Origin: Drechslerella dactyloides
Taxonomy: Eukaryota; Ascomycota; Orbiliomycetes; Orbiliales; Orbiliaceae
Length of the DNA stretch: 64,000 bases
NCBI GenBank assembly: GCA_020064725.1
Contig: JAGTWJ010000001.1
Coordinates: 2,356,001-2,420,000, forward strand
Direction: 5' to 3'
The position numbers and the translations under genes are program-made. A model generated the notes under the pieces. The model searched no databases. It was not told where the DNA came from and saw only the letters and a list, made by a program, of their open reading frames with translations. Below are positions 24,386 to 34,493 of this stretch, piece by piece. The stretch's first letter is position 1. The number at the start of each line of letters is the position of its first letter.

Positions 24386-24869
24386 GGTGCTGCTGTATTG
24401 GGTAACCGATAGGTGTTATCTGGTATCGTATGATCGTGGAGACAGACAGCAGCCGGCGGGCGGAACGCGTGCTCGGCTTATCGGCGGCGGGCGCCCATAG
24501 CCAGCTGAGGCACTGCTGGCGACTCTACTCGAGAGAGAGAATAGTAAATATGGAGTGGTTGAATTGGCGGGTGGTGATAGTATAGTGTGGTTGGTTGGAT
24601 GTGGAAAGTCGGGAGGAGTGAGCTAGCTTGCAAGCGCCGCGCAGTCGCGTGGACGGACGTTAACGTTTCCACCTATATTCCGCTGGGTTAACGGCTGCCA
24701 AGCCTGTCTCTTAAGTGTCTCCCTCATTTCCACCGACGACGGAAGGATCGCGATATCAGATCGATTGATTAGATAGACAGACCAGCCGACTTCCATATCG
24801 CCGTCCAGTCGCCATCCAGGGGAGGACACACGTTCCCAATCCCAAGTACAATACAACCACACCACCACG
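24386..24869. promoter_or_regulatory. Divergent promoter of FHIP and MED20
   Basis: A 484-bp gap between two diverging start codons. It has short AC/CT tracts before MED20. No specific binding site can be named with confidence. Confidence 0.55.
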
Positions 24870-25579
24870 ATGCCGGTGACCGGGTACGTATACTACACAC
24901 CGCATCTCCATGAGACATCAACTAACCGTCATTCGACAGACTCTACTTCTGCCCAGACTCCGGCACGACGCAGGCCACCGCCCTCGCCATCCGCGACCGC
25001 CTCTCAAAGCTCTACCAGCCCGTCATCTCCGCAAAATGGTCCCTCGAACACCGCCTCCTGCGCGAAAACGCGCCCCCTCCGCCACCCCCATCGACACCTA
25101 CCACATCCACTCCCTCGACAACCCCGCCGCAGCCGCGCTTCCTGCAATACCTCGACCTCTCCTACCACCCGGCCAAGAAATTCTGCCTCGTGGACCGCAC
25201 AATCGTCACGGTAGATGACAGCTTCGAGTCCATCCTCACGTCGAAACTCCAAGGCGGCCTCTGGGGCATGCGGCAAACCCTCAAAGCCGAAGGCGAAACC
25301 TTCAGTCTCGAGGACTTTCGCATCCGCATCGCAATGTTGTCCCAGGGCACCGTTATCAAGGGTGTGCTCGTCGAGGTGGAGTATCTTCCCGCGGTATACC
25401 TCGAGCACGGTGAGGGCGTTATAAGGGATTTTATAGAGCAGCTCGGTTTACCGTCCGGCGGTAACGTGCGGCTGTACTTTTCCCAGGCTGCGCGGATGCC
25501 CGGTGATGATAAGGAGCCGCGGGAGTTCTCGATACTGGATACAGGGATGCAGTACATGGAGCTGCTGCGGTTCCGGTGA
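24870..25579 (+). CDS. med20: Mediator complex subunit 20 (Srb2/TRFP family)
   Basis: MED20 is a head-module subunit of Mediator, pairing with MED18 and contacting the transcription machinery in the nucleus. Two exons: 24870-24883 and 24940-25579, with a 56-bp intron (GTACGT...GACAG). The product is 217 residues, a usual size for this subunit. It starts MPVTGLYFCPDSGTT, matching the conserved MPVTG start of fungal MED20, and continues with an alternation of short strands typical of the Srb2 beta-barrel. A Pro/Thr-rich loop lies at about residues 67-85. The C-terminal half includes KGVLVEVEYLPAVYLEHGEGVIRDF. An AATAAA-like signal follows closely at 25584-25589. The gene is convergent with the reductase gene. 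Confidence 0.85.
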
Positions 25580-25951
25580 TCGAAATAAATAAGATACGTC
25601 CCAACTGGCATTGAACTGCGAGTGGTATAAATGATGTTGTGTATACAGGTAAGAGCACACCGGCGTCTTGGGTTATATAATATAAACAATAAGTATGTAA
25701 TAATGATAATTACAAAAAACTCATCACATCGTCCATTCCATTCATCCCCCACATGCTGCATCTTTTGTCTTCCGCTCCTCAAATCGAATTTTTTTGTTTC
25801 GCCATATAACTCCCGTAATAATGCATGCATGCAAAAAACAGAAAGAAAGACTAAAGCGTAAATGTATAGAAACACCCCAAATTCTCTAGGTATCGAAAAT
25901 CGCTAAATAGGTCCACAGCCCGTTCAAATGGCCTCCACAGTCAAACAATCC
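25580..25951. other. Convergent 3' intergenic region
   Basis: 372 bp between the convergent MED20 and reductase stop codons. It is AT-rich and carries AATAAA at 25584-25589. No gene is seen. Confidence 0.6.
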
Positions 25952-27871
25952 CTACCACGTTTCCTACGAAAAAACAAAGTCAGCACCGTCACGGAATGGT
26001 GGGAAGAATACTGAAATACTCACAGTGATATACTGGAAGCTGCGCTCCTTGTTCTTCCAGAACATCTTGGCCTCCTCCTGCCGCAGGCCGCCCTTGTTCA
26101 TGGCAATCTCAATCAACGCCTCCTCCACACCCTCGCCCATCCCCTTCGAGCTGCCGCAGACAAAGATCCGCCCGTCCAGCGAGTTGATCACGAACCAGAC
26201 CAGATCCGCCTGATTCTTCACCTCCTCCTGCACGTACCGGCCCGTCCCGACGCGCGACTCGACCACCGTCTTGACCTTCTCCTCGTCCGCGCCCCACTCG
26301 CCCGCGTACAGCTCGTCGAGCAGCGAATCGCGGATGCCCTGTATCACCCAGACTTTATTCGCGCAGTTCGCATTCTGCAGCCGCCGCTGCACGAAGCCTC
26401 GGAAGGGAGCGATACCCACACCGGCTCCGATCAGCAGCATGGGCCCGTCGAGCTGGAACTCGCGCGCGAGCGGGTTCTGCATCAGCCCGCGGAACATGGG
26501 GATGTGCAGCGTCTTCGAGCCCTGGCCGGCGACGTACTGCTGCGCCATGCGCTCGAAGAAACCGGAGCCGACGCCCGTGCGCTGGCCGCCGGCCCAGTCC
26601 GGGGCCTCGTGGACGGTGACAGCGATCTCGATGATGCGGCGATGGGCGTACTTTGTCGTGTGCGGGTCGCTGGAGAGTGAGTAGAAGCGCGGCATGAGCG
26701 GCTGCAAGACGACGAGCAGGTGCTCCAGCGGCGGCTTGGCGGACGGGAAGGCGCTCAGCAGCTGCAGCAGCGTCACGTACGGTCCTGTCCGGAGTCTGCA
26801 TTCAATCAACGTTAGCAAAAATATTCGACCTACAATTGTTGAGGGAGTTTGGACGTACTCGCAAAAGGCGGCTTGGCCCTGCCGGGAGCAGAGGTACATG
26901 AGGATCTTCTTCTCGTACTCGTCGGTCGCGTACTCGGCCAGCACGCGGAGCAGCCCCCGCTTGGGCGCATAGCTCTGCACGTCGACCGTCCACGTCAACA
27001 GCTCGCGGCGGGTTGTCGTCAGCCGGCGCTCCTGGTCCTCGCCCCAGATCGTCGGCCACCTGCCGCTCTGCGTGTGCAGGGCCAGCACCTCGTCACGCTT
27101 GTCGGACGGTACGTCGAGACAGTCGAATATCCGATCGACGACGGCATGATCGTTGGGAGCACACACGCCAATGGCGCCGCCGACGATAAAGTCGACGCCG
27201 GGGCCTTCCTCCGGGTAGTCGGTGACGTCGAGGTCGAAGTGGTAGGTGCGTTTTTCAGCACCGGGCTGCGTCAGGGCGCGAGCGTGGTGGATGGGCGCGG
27301 CGAAGACCTCGTAGGGCGGATGCGGGGTGACGAAGGGCGGCGGGTGGGTGGCGACGGTGGAGGTGTGGTCGAATTCCTGGACGAGGGGCTCGAGGGTGAT
27401 GGTGCTGGCGGGGAGGGCGTAGATGTCCTTGAGGTTTGTCTTCATGGTGAGCGGGGCGAGCTGGAGGTTGAGGGCCCTGAAGGCCTGGTTGTCCGGGAGG
27501 AGGACGGGCCGGAGGGAGGGGGAAGGCGGGGCGGACGAGGGGGAGGAGGAAGCGGCGGCGGCCCCGGTGGCGATACGGCAGCAGCCGCCGCCGCAGCACT
27601 CGGCGCGGATGATGTTGTTGGCGGAGGAGTCGCCGAGGAGGTTGTGGATGGCGCGGGCCATGTCGAGCTGGTGGGTGGAGGCGCGGCGCTGGCGGGCGGG
27701 CGGCCTGAGCGGGGTGCGCGAGCGGGGGGTGGAGGTGAAGTCGACCTCGAGGATCGCGGCCGGCTGGGTCTTCTTGCGGGAGGAAGTGTCGAGACGGAGC
27801 TTGGGGGGCTCCTCGGGGACGGCGGCCTGGGCGGCGCGGGCCTCGCGATACTCGTCCTCGGCGGCGGTCAT
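25952..27871 (-). CDS. FAD/NADPH-binding reductase of the cytochrome P450 reductase type, lacking a flavodoxin domain
   Basis: Three exons: 27871-26859, 26795-26024 and 25963-25952, all GT-AG, about 598 residues. The C-terminal two thirds match the FAD-binding_1 plus NAD-binding part of diflavin reductases. The FAD motif is PRFYSLSSDP, the NADPH loop GAGVGIAPFRGF, and there is a CGSSKGMG segment. The tiny third exon supplies the end ETW, with a C-terminal aromatic residue of the kind that stacks on FAD. The FMN flavodoxin domain of CPR, Tah18 or MetJ-type reductases is absent. Instead the N-terminus is disordered and carries ECCGGGCC at residues 91-98. The electron partner is unknown and must be separate, or the enzyme may reduce small acceptors directly. 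The frame stays open upstream to 28108, and that extension is Arg-rich and could be a mitochondrial targeting peptide, so the true start is undecided. Confidence 0.78.
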
Positions 27872-29231
27872 TTTGATATTAATCGTCGGATGGGCCTCGA
27901 GGGCGGTATTAGGATTAGAATTAATGTTGGTATCGAGGAGAGTATGATTTATGTCGTGGGAGGAGGGGAGCCGAGGGCGGTGGCGAGCTCCGAAAGCGGT
28001 GGTGGAGACGAAGGACTGACGTCGGACCGAATCGAACGACTGGAGCACGATCTGATAAAGACGGCGGCGGTTATTAATATTGTTACAGTACGGACGAGGG
28101 GCGGGCATGGCCGCAGTCAGGGAGGAAGGGATCGAAAAGTGTCCGAGGGCATTAACATTGGACCAGGTGATATATTCGAACGTTCGTACCTGCCTGAGTG
28201 AATCTGGTGAAGTGGAAGAGGAAGCAGAGTTTTATCAGATGGCCAGATTAGATTTGAATATTTTCGGCCGGGGGCGTCTCTTTAAATATGAAATGTCAAA
28301 CCGAACGGGAAGAATCTGGCCTGCGAGAACGAGCGTTTGAGAGCAAACTTGAGAACAGAACAGCCTGAGAGATAGAATCTTGAAGACAGAAAGGCCTGAG
28401 AAATAAATCTCGAGAAGAAGGCGGACGGGAATTGGAGATTCGAATTGGCTTCGCTGTCCGGCCGACGCCCCGGATCTTATATTCTCGTGAAATGCCGCAA
28501 AGGGGACTAACTTGTTTAATGTATTTACACTCGTCAAAGGAGAAAGAGCAGGCCATCGACGCACCATCCGCAGCTGAGCCCCTGTTCCAGTCCCTCCCGA
28601 TTCGTCTTGCCCTTCCGACTGAGATCTTTTTATTCGTCCAGTCAGCATGACCAACAGGCGACGATGATTGTATGTATGTATATATTACTCCCCGGGATCG
28701 CATTACCCAGACAATTGTCCGCGATGCCAGGCAACGGATGGATCGATGTGGCTCAGCCTGTCGAGGCCTGACGGATCGATGGATTGGAGGACTGCGTGCC
28801 TGGAACGGGCTCCGCATTCCGGCGGCCTTCTCCTTCCTTCCTTCCTTCCTTCCTGTCTCCTGTCTCCTTCCACGATGTCTCGTGCCTTGTGTCCTGTCTC
28901 GTGTCTTGCCACCGGGCTACCGCATTCGTGGTGAAAGTCAATCGGAGGCAAGGGATCACCAATTCTGAGCTAATCCGCCAGTCATCCTTCCACCCGTCGG
29001 CTAGCCTCATCCCGGACTCATTCTGGGGATGAGAGATCCCGATCTGATAACTCAGCCATGACACATCCGCTTCTCGAAGATGGCTGACCCGCTTTGTCAG
29101 CCGCGTAGTCATACCCGCGTGGACCTATAATATGTGGTGATGGTGGATGGTGACGATGTCGTTGCTTGTGTCACCAGCCTGAATTCAACCTCACCTCCTC
29201 CATCACCACCGCATCACCACATCACATTACC
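27872..29231. promoter_or_regulatory. Divergent intergenic region between reductase and LRR-like gene
   Basis: 1.36 kb between diverging start codons. It holds a CTTC repeat and no supportable gene. The reductase frame extends about 240 bases into it, which may be coding if the upstream start is used. Confidence 0.5.
28828..28854. repeat. CTTC/TTCC tetranucleotide repeat
   Basis: About six tandem TTCC units in non-coding DNA upstream of the LRR-like gene. Confidence 0.85.
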
Positions 29232-30860
29232 ATGACGAAGAGCCGCCGCCAGCCCTTCAACTACACCTACAAGCCCTCCTACCGCGCCTCCAGCAGGCTC
29301 CCCTACGCCCCCTCCACCTCGTCTTCATCGTCCGCTCCACCTCCCCCCGCCGCCGACCCGAACGCCTCCGTCACCCAGCTCCTCCAGCACCTCCGCCTCA
29401 CCCAGACCCACGATGCCCGCCCCGTAGACGCCTCCTCCTCTGCCTCCGCTTCCTCTTCTTCCATCACCCCGGCCCCCACCGTCCACCCGTCCCTGCAGGC
29501 CCTCCTCGGCGTCTCCGACTCCCTGCCCCCGCAGCCCCGCGCCCGCGGCTTCGCTGTCCCGAACTCCTGGCGCGCCCGCGACGGCGTCGACCCGTATCGC
29601 CGCCTGCACGACGGCCAGTCCACCACCTCCTCCGCCAGCGGCTTCGACGCCCGCGGCAGCAGCACCTTCCCCACCTTTGAGGTCGGCGCCTTTGACCGGA
29701 CGGATGACGACTACGAGGAGGACACGGCGGCAGCAGGCGTCCCCTCGCTCGTGAGTCTGTGTCTGCGGGCCGTCGCGCGCAATTGGGCCTTCCACGTCGT
29801 CTACGACCGGTACTTCCTCCGCGAGCTGCGCGCCGCGCATAAGAGCCTGCTCCTCGCGCATCTCGCCGCGTGCACGCTGTCCCGGCGGCAGCAGTACGTT
29901 GACGAGGCCGACGTCCTCGCGGGTTCGATTGACAAGGCGACATTCGAACTGCTCTTCCGCGCGCCCTTCCCGGATGATGGCGATGGCCAGGATTCATACA
30001 CCGCCGAGCAGGTTGAGGCGATTGATAGGAGCCTCCCGATAGCCGGCACGGAGCATGTTACACACCTCAACTTTGCCGGGTCCATCGGGTACAGCATCTC
30101 GCTCAGGGAGCTGGCCAAGCTGCTCACCCGTCGAACCCCCACCAACCCCGCGCGAACATCCACCATCACCCCCTCCCAAACCCGCACACAAGCACCAGCC
30201 AAGAATAAAGATACGGAGAAGGAGAAGGAGGTGGTCCTGGATAGCTGGGAGGACTTTGACGACGACGGCGACAGCGCACCGCCCATACCCGCCCTGCGCA
30301 CCCGCCGCTTCGCCTCCCTAACCCACCTCTCTCTCGCCTACCCCAAACCCGTGCCCGTCTCCGTCCCCTTCCCGGACCTGCTCAAGCTGACCGCCGACGC
30401 CGTCCCAACAATCACCCACCTCTCCCTCGCCGGCTGGCCGACCCCCACCACCTCTGCCACCACCTCTTCCTCCTCCTCCTCATCCTCCGCCACCGCATCC
30501 GCGACAACTGCGTCACTCGTCGAATCGGTGCGCGCGGCAATGAGCATGCACGTCAAACGCCTCTCGCAGAGCCTCATCTGTCTGCGGCACCTGGACGTAT
30601 CAGACTGCGATGCGGACATGTATCTCGCGCTCGAAGACGCGGATTGGATCGAATGCTGGCGGAAAGTGGACGAGGTCGTCGTCCGGCAGGGTCGCGCGCT
30701 GTCCGCGAGAGGCGTGCGGGTATTGCAAGAGCGGGACCGTGCGGCGCGCGCGCTGGAGGGCGTGGTGAGGGGTTTGCGGAGGGCGGGCGGCGGGTCCATC
30801 TGCCGGTTCGTGTATAGCGAGAGCGACGGCGACGAGGACGCATACCAGTATATTGGGTAA
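29232..30860 (+). CDS. Unknown protein with degenerate leucine-rich repeats
   Basis: A single open exon of 542 residues. I chose the ATG at 29232 (MTKSRRQPFNYTYKP) because the leader just before it (CATCACCACATCAC) looks untranslated; an in-frame ATG at 29166 also exists. The first 180 residues are Ser/Pro/Ala-rich and presumably disordered. A helical part (VPSLVSLCLRAVARNWAFHVVYDRYF onward) resembles the helices before LRRs in F-box/LRR proteins, but I do not see a clear F-box. LRR-like strands follow: HVTHLNFAGS, LTHLSLAYP, ITHLSLAGW and LRHLDVSDC. An acidic insert (SWEDFDDDGD) and a poly-Ser tract interrupt them. The end is acidic (SDGDEDAYQ). It may be an interaction scaffold; no function is assigned. 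It converges on the acyltransferase gene. Confidence 0.75.
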   Translation: MTKSRRQPFNYTYKPSYRASSRLPYAPSTSSSSSAPPPPAADPNASVTQLLQHLRLTQTHDARPVDASSSASASSSSITPAPTVHPSLQALLGVSDSLPPQPRARGFAVPNSWRARDGVDPYRRLHDGQSTTSSASGFDARGSSTFPTFEVGAFDRTDDDYEEDTAAAGVPSLVSLCLRAVARNWAFHVVYDRYFLRELRAAHKSLLLAHLAACTLSRRQQYVDEADVLAGSIDKATFELLFRAPFPDDGDGQDSYTAEQVEAIDRSLPIAGTEHVTHLNFAGSIGYSISLRELAKLLTRRTPTNPARTSTITPSQTRTQAPAKNKDTEKEKEVVLDSWEDFDDDGDSAPPIPALRTRRFASLTHLSLAYPKPVPVSVPFPDLLKLTADAVPTITHLSLAGWPTPTTSATTSSSSSSSSATASATTASLVESVRAAMSMHVKRLSQSLICLRHLDVSDCDADMYLALEDADWIECWRKVDEVVVRQGRALSARGVRVLQERDRAARALEGVVRGLRRAGGGSICRFVYSESDGDEDAYQYIG

Positions 30861-31138
30861 TATTATAAATACCAGCTCGTCGAAAGATCTAATGTACAGT
30901 CTTTGTACAATTGTATATGAATGGATTGATGTAGTGCAAGCTTGCATTTGATACCGTTAGCATAGCGTAGCGAAGGATATATCTACAATATAATTTCTAT
31001 CAAATGAAGTGAAGCGAACCGCGAGCCTCCAAATTCTATAGACATGAAAATAAACCCCACCCACCACCGTAATGATTTACCCCCATCACTCATGCCTCAG
31101 CGTAAAACGGGATCGATAGTAGGATAGTATTATTACGG

Positions 31139-32547
31139 CTACCGCCGCCGCCGCCCCTGCGCTTTCCAAGCGTTCCAAAACCCAATCTTCTCCTTAACAC
31201 CCAACCCCACCCTCCGTATCCGCCCCACCCGCGCCAGCGCCTCGCCCACCTTCTCCTCCAGCGCGCCCGCCCGCGGCACCCGCGTCACGCCCCCGTTGTC
31301 ACCGGCGCCCTTGGCGACCGTCTTCTCGGTTATCGTCTCGCTGCTGGATGTGCTAGCTAGCGTATCCGCCTTTTCCAGGTCGCGAATCTTGACGGCCTCT
31401 GCGATGCGGACTTTGATCGTGTGCGAGGGCGTGCCGAGGAGGCGCCAGAGGTGAGAGGTTGTCGAGTTTGGGAGTGGCGTCGTGGTATTCGATGGGACGT
31501 AGCGGAGCGATATTGGGAAGATTGGATTCGACGGTATCCCGTTACCACTGCTGCTACCATTACCACTATTATTTCCGTCGGAGGAGTGAGAGGAGGTAGG
31601 GGAGGAAGAGGAGGAAGGGTGGTGTCGGTGCGTGGCGAAACTGTCGAGCGCGGGTGCGAAACGTAGTAAAGCACGTCCGTTCGACGTCGTACCCTCGGGA
31701 AAGATAGCGACGATGCGGTGCGGGTTTCGCGCGACGACCTCGGCTATCGTCGTCGGTTTCGAAGAGTAGGGCTTCGAGGTCGGCGGGGCGAACGTGTACA
31801 GGAGCACTTGCAGCAGCGTCAGCTGGAACACGTACGGCGTGTCGATTGAGGGTACTAGGAATATCGGGTCGAAGCTGTATCGTATATACACACACCGTCC
31901 GAATTAGCCAATTCGATGCTGCGCTGTCTTTGGGGCGAAGCTGAGGGTGGAGTCTTGTACGTACGTTGCGGCGAGGTAGAGTGCGTCCAGCGGCGAGCTG
32001 AACGTCGACGCGATGATCGAGCCCGGCGACGGCAGCCGGCTCGGAAATCGCGATAGCGTGCTAGAAACCCCACTGCCAATTAGCACCATCCTCGATATAT
32101 CGCATCCCCATACCGGTGAACAGTCGTGATAGAGCAAGACACGAATAGAGAAGTGGGAATAGAGGACATACCCCCTCTTGACGCCCTCAACTTGCAAATC
32201 AACCCACCACACCCCCGCGACCAGCATGCAAATCCACAGCATCCCCTTCTGAAACAGGCCACCGAGCGGCATGAACTGCAGGAACAGAAAATAGCTGCCC
32301 GCCATCGCGATCAGGACCGGTGCGCGCAGCGCGAAGAGGATGGCGGCGACGGGGAGGTGGAGGGCGCCCGTCGTCGCGGCGAGCGGGATGAACGGGGCGA
32401 TGCCGGTGCCTACAAATAGAGATATATCCCGTTAGCGTAGCCGTCGATACATGTATTATTCGTGCCGTGGGTATGTGAGTAGAATGTATGATTGGGTGGG
32501 ATGGGATGGTACGCACCCCGGTCTCGATACTGCGAGTACTTCTCCAT
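31139..32547 (-). CDS. vps66: Lysophosphatidic acid acyltransferase (LOA1/VPS66 family)
   Basis: Yeast Loa1/Vps66 transfers oleoyl chains to lysophosphatidic acid at the ER and lipid droplets, feeding phosphatidic acid and triacylglycerol synthesis. Exons on the minus strand: 32547-32517, 32409-32172, 32060-31965 and 31874-31139, all GT-AG, about 366 residues. The start MEKYSQYRDRGTGIAPF is very close to the yeast start. Two hydrophobic segments follow at about residues 20-42 and 45-75. In this family the NHx4D motif of PlsC enzymes is altered, and here it reads FSSPLDALY near residue 110, as in yeast (TSPLDAF). FPEGTTSNGR at about 180-189 is the phosphate-binding PlsC motif. The C-terminus is basic (AQGRRRR). 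The gene is head-to-head with tafazzin. Confidence 0.85.
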
Positions 32548-33170
32548 CGGTCGGTTGTCGGTCTCCCGCCGTGATGTCGATGCGGTTCGCGTCTGCTATC
32601 GTATGTCTGTATCGACGTGGATGTATGTATTATATTCGAGGATCCGGAGCTAGCAGCGGTGGTGGCCGTGAGAGAGGATTGCGCGGATACGCTGACATGT
32701 GATAAGTTGGTTGGTTGGTCGTTCCAAAGAGCCCCATTTCATCATCACGAGCCACGTTTTCATTCGCACGGACGGCGACGCTGGATTTACTTTTTTCCGG
32801 CCCGCCACGCTGATAGGCCCCTGCCCGCCTGTCTTCTTATCACGTTTATCTCCGCTGCTGCATGCACCTCTCTTGCCTTCCATCTCTCAACATACATACT
32901 TAGATACACCCTCCCTTCCAGCCAACGGAAGCTGCAGCTGCGATACGGTATGTCTGTTATTACAATGTCTTTGTACTATACCATGCCGGCCGTATAAGAT
33001 GGTGCGATCCGACAATGCCTGTCTGCTAGGGTATAATCGAATCACAACCTTACACTGTCGACAATCTCGCAGACACCAACGGCACCTCTGATTGATCGAT
33101 CGCCTCCACCACCCTCGCATCCCGCAGCTCTCCTCCGATTCGATAGACGATTGATCGATCGATCGATCGA
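32548..33170. promoter_or_regulatory. Shared divergent promoter of LOA1/VPS66 and TAZ1
   Basis: 623 bp between the two start codons. The TAZ1 side carries two GATC-type repeats, one at 33089-33105 and one of about four tandem GATC units ending at 33169, directly before the ATG. The spacing suggests shared control, but no activator site can be named. Confidence 0.55.
33153..33169. repeat. GATC tandem palindrome abutting the TAZ1 start codon
   Basis: About four tandem GATC units end one base before the ATG at 33171. Each unit is self-complementary, so the leader RNA could fold into a short hairpin next to the start codon. Confidence 0.8.
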
Positions 33171-34493
33171 ATGGCAGCCGAGGCCGTGCTGCCGGCTGCC
33201 GGCTCCACGTGGCTCATCTCGACGACCGCGCTGCTGGCCAAGGCGTTCTTGTTCGGCCTCAACTCGACGACGGTGCATGGGCTCGAGAACCTGACGCGTG
33301 TGCTAGACCTGCGGCTGCAGGAGGGGACGGCGGAGTCGCGCAATGCCTTTATCACCGGTTAGTCGCGTTTTCTTTTCGATTGTTGGATGTGTCAAGCGGA
33401 GAGGGGGGGGAAGGCGGGGCGGCTGGTGATGTTGGCGAGATGGGTGGATGTTGATGTTGATTACAAGTGTCGGCGCAGTATCAAATCACACGTCTGTGTA
33501 TGTATTGCCGACGACTGCGGTTACTCGTGGACGGAAACATCTTGTTCAATTGGATTGATGTTGGGAATACGTGCTGACGGGTTCAATTCGATCATGACAC
33601 AGCATTGACGACCCGCTGATATGGGGCGTCCTACCGTTCAAGTACCTCCTCGCGCCGGTGAACCTCAGATGGACGCTCGGCAGCCAGGACATCTGCTTCA
33701 AGAATCGGTAAAACAATTCTCATTTACATACATCACATAGACGGCATTCTGATATCTTGAGTGCAGCCTCACGTCCGCGTTCTTCGCCAGCGGACGGGTC
33801 CTCCCGACATACCGCCTCCAGCACTCCGCCCGCGGCGGCCTCTTCCAGCCCGTCGTCGACCAGACGCTCTCAATGCTAACCCACCCGTCCCTCCGCGAGA
33901 AGCTCGCCGGAAACTCGAGCAACCTCGTCCAAGCCGCCAACTGGATCTACACCACCTCTCCACCCCCCGTCGCCCCGCCGATATGGCTGCACGTCTTCCC
34001 CGAAGGCCAGATCTTCCAACACCCAACGCTGCAAATGCGGTACTTCAAATGGGGCATCGCCCGCTACATCCTCGAGCTGCCCACGCCGCCAATCGTGCTG
34101 CCAATGTTCCACAGCGGCGTGCAGGACGTGATGCACGAGGAGCGCGTCTTCCCGCGCTTTCTACCGCGCCCGGGCCGCGATATCACCATCACATTCGGCC
34201 AAGCCGTCCCGCTGCACCGCTGGGACGACGTGCGGCGGCGGTGGCGCGACGTGCGCGCGGCGTGCGCTGCCATCGGCGGGCGCGAAGGCGAGCGGCTGCT
34301 GCGCGAGGGCGACGAAGCCGTCCGGCTACGTGTCGAGGTGGCCGCGATGGTGCGCGACGAGGTGGAGAAGCTACGGGTGCGCAGTGGACGGCCGCCATCG
34401 GACCCGGAGAGCGGCCTTGCCGAGACGTACCGACGGGGGCGGTCGAACGCTTATCTGTACGAGGTCGATGCGGAGAAGCATGTCGATAGCTAG
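33171..34493 (+). CDS. taz1: Tafazzin, cardiolipin/phospholipid transacylase
   Basis: Tafazzin remodels the acyl chains of cardiolipin in mitochondrial membranes. Four exons: 33171-33357, 33479-33497, 33603-33707 and 33767-34493, all GT-AG, 345 residues. Exon 2 is only 19 nt, yet without it the catalytic motif is lost: the join reads ITVSNHTSVIDDPLIWG, giving NHx4D with H66 and D71 and the DD pair typical of tafazzins. Downstream are the conserved blocks GSQDICFKN, ASGRVLPTYR and the FPEG motif (HVFPEGQIFQ). KWGIARYI and LPMFHSGVQDVM also match the family. The N-terminus has one hydrophobic stretch (TWLISTTALLAKAFLFGL) fitting interfacial membrane insertion. The C-terminal 90 residues are charged and helical. 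Confidence 0.88.

Noticed and set aside
26849..28201. Plus-strand open frame of 450 codons
   Set aside because: It is the antisense shadow of the GC-rich reductase gene; its Gly/Val-rich composition is what the reverse complement of that gene would give.
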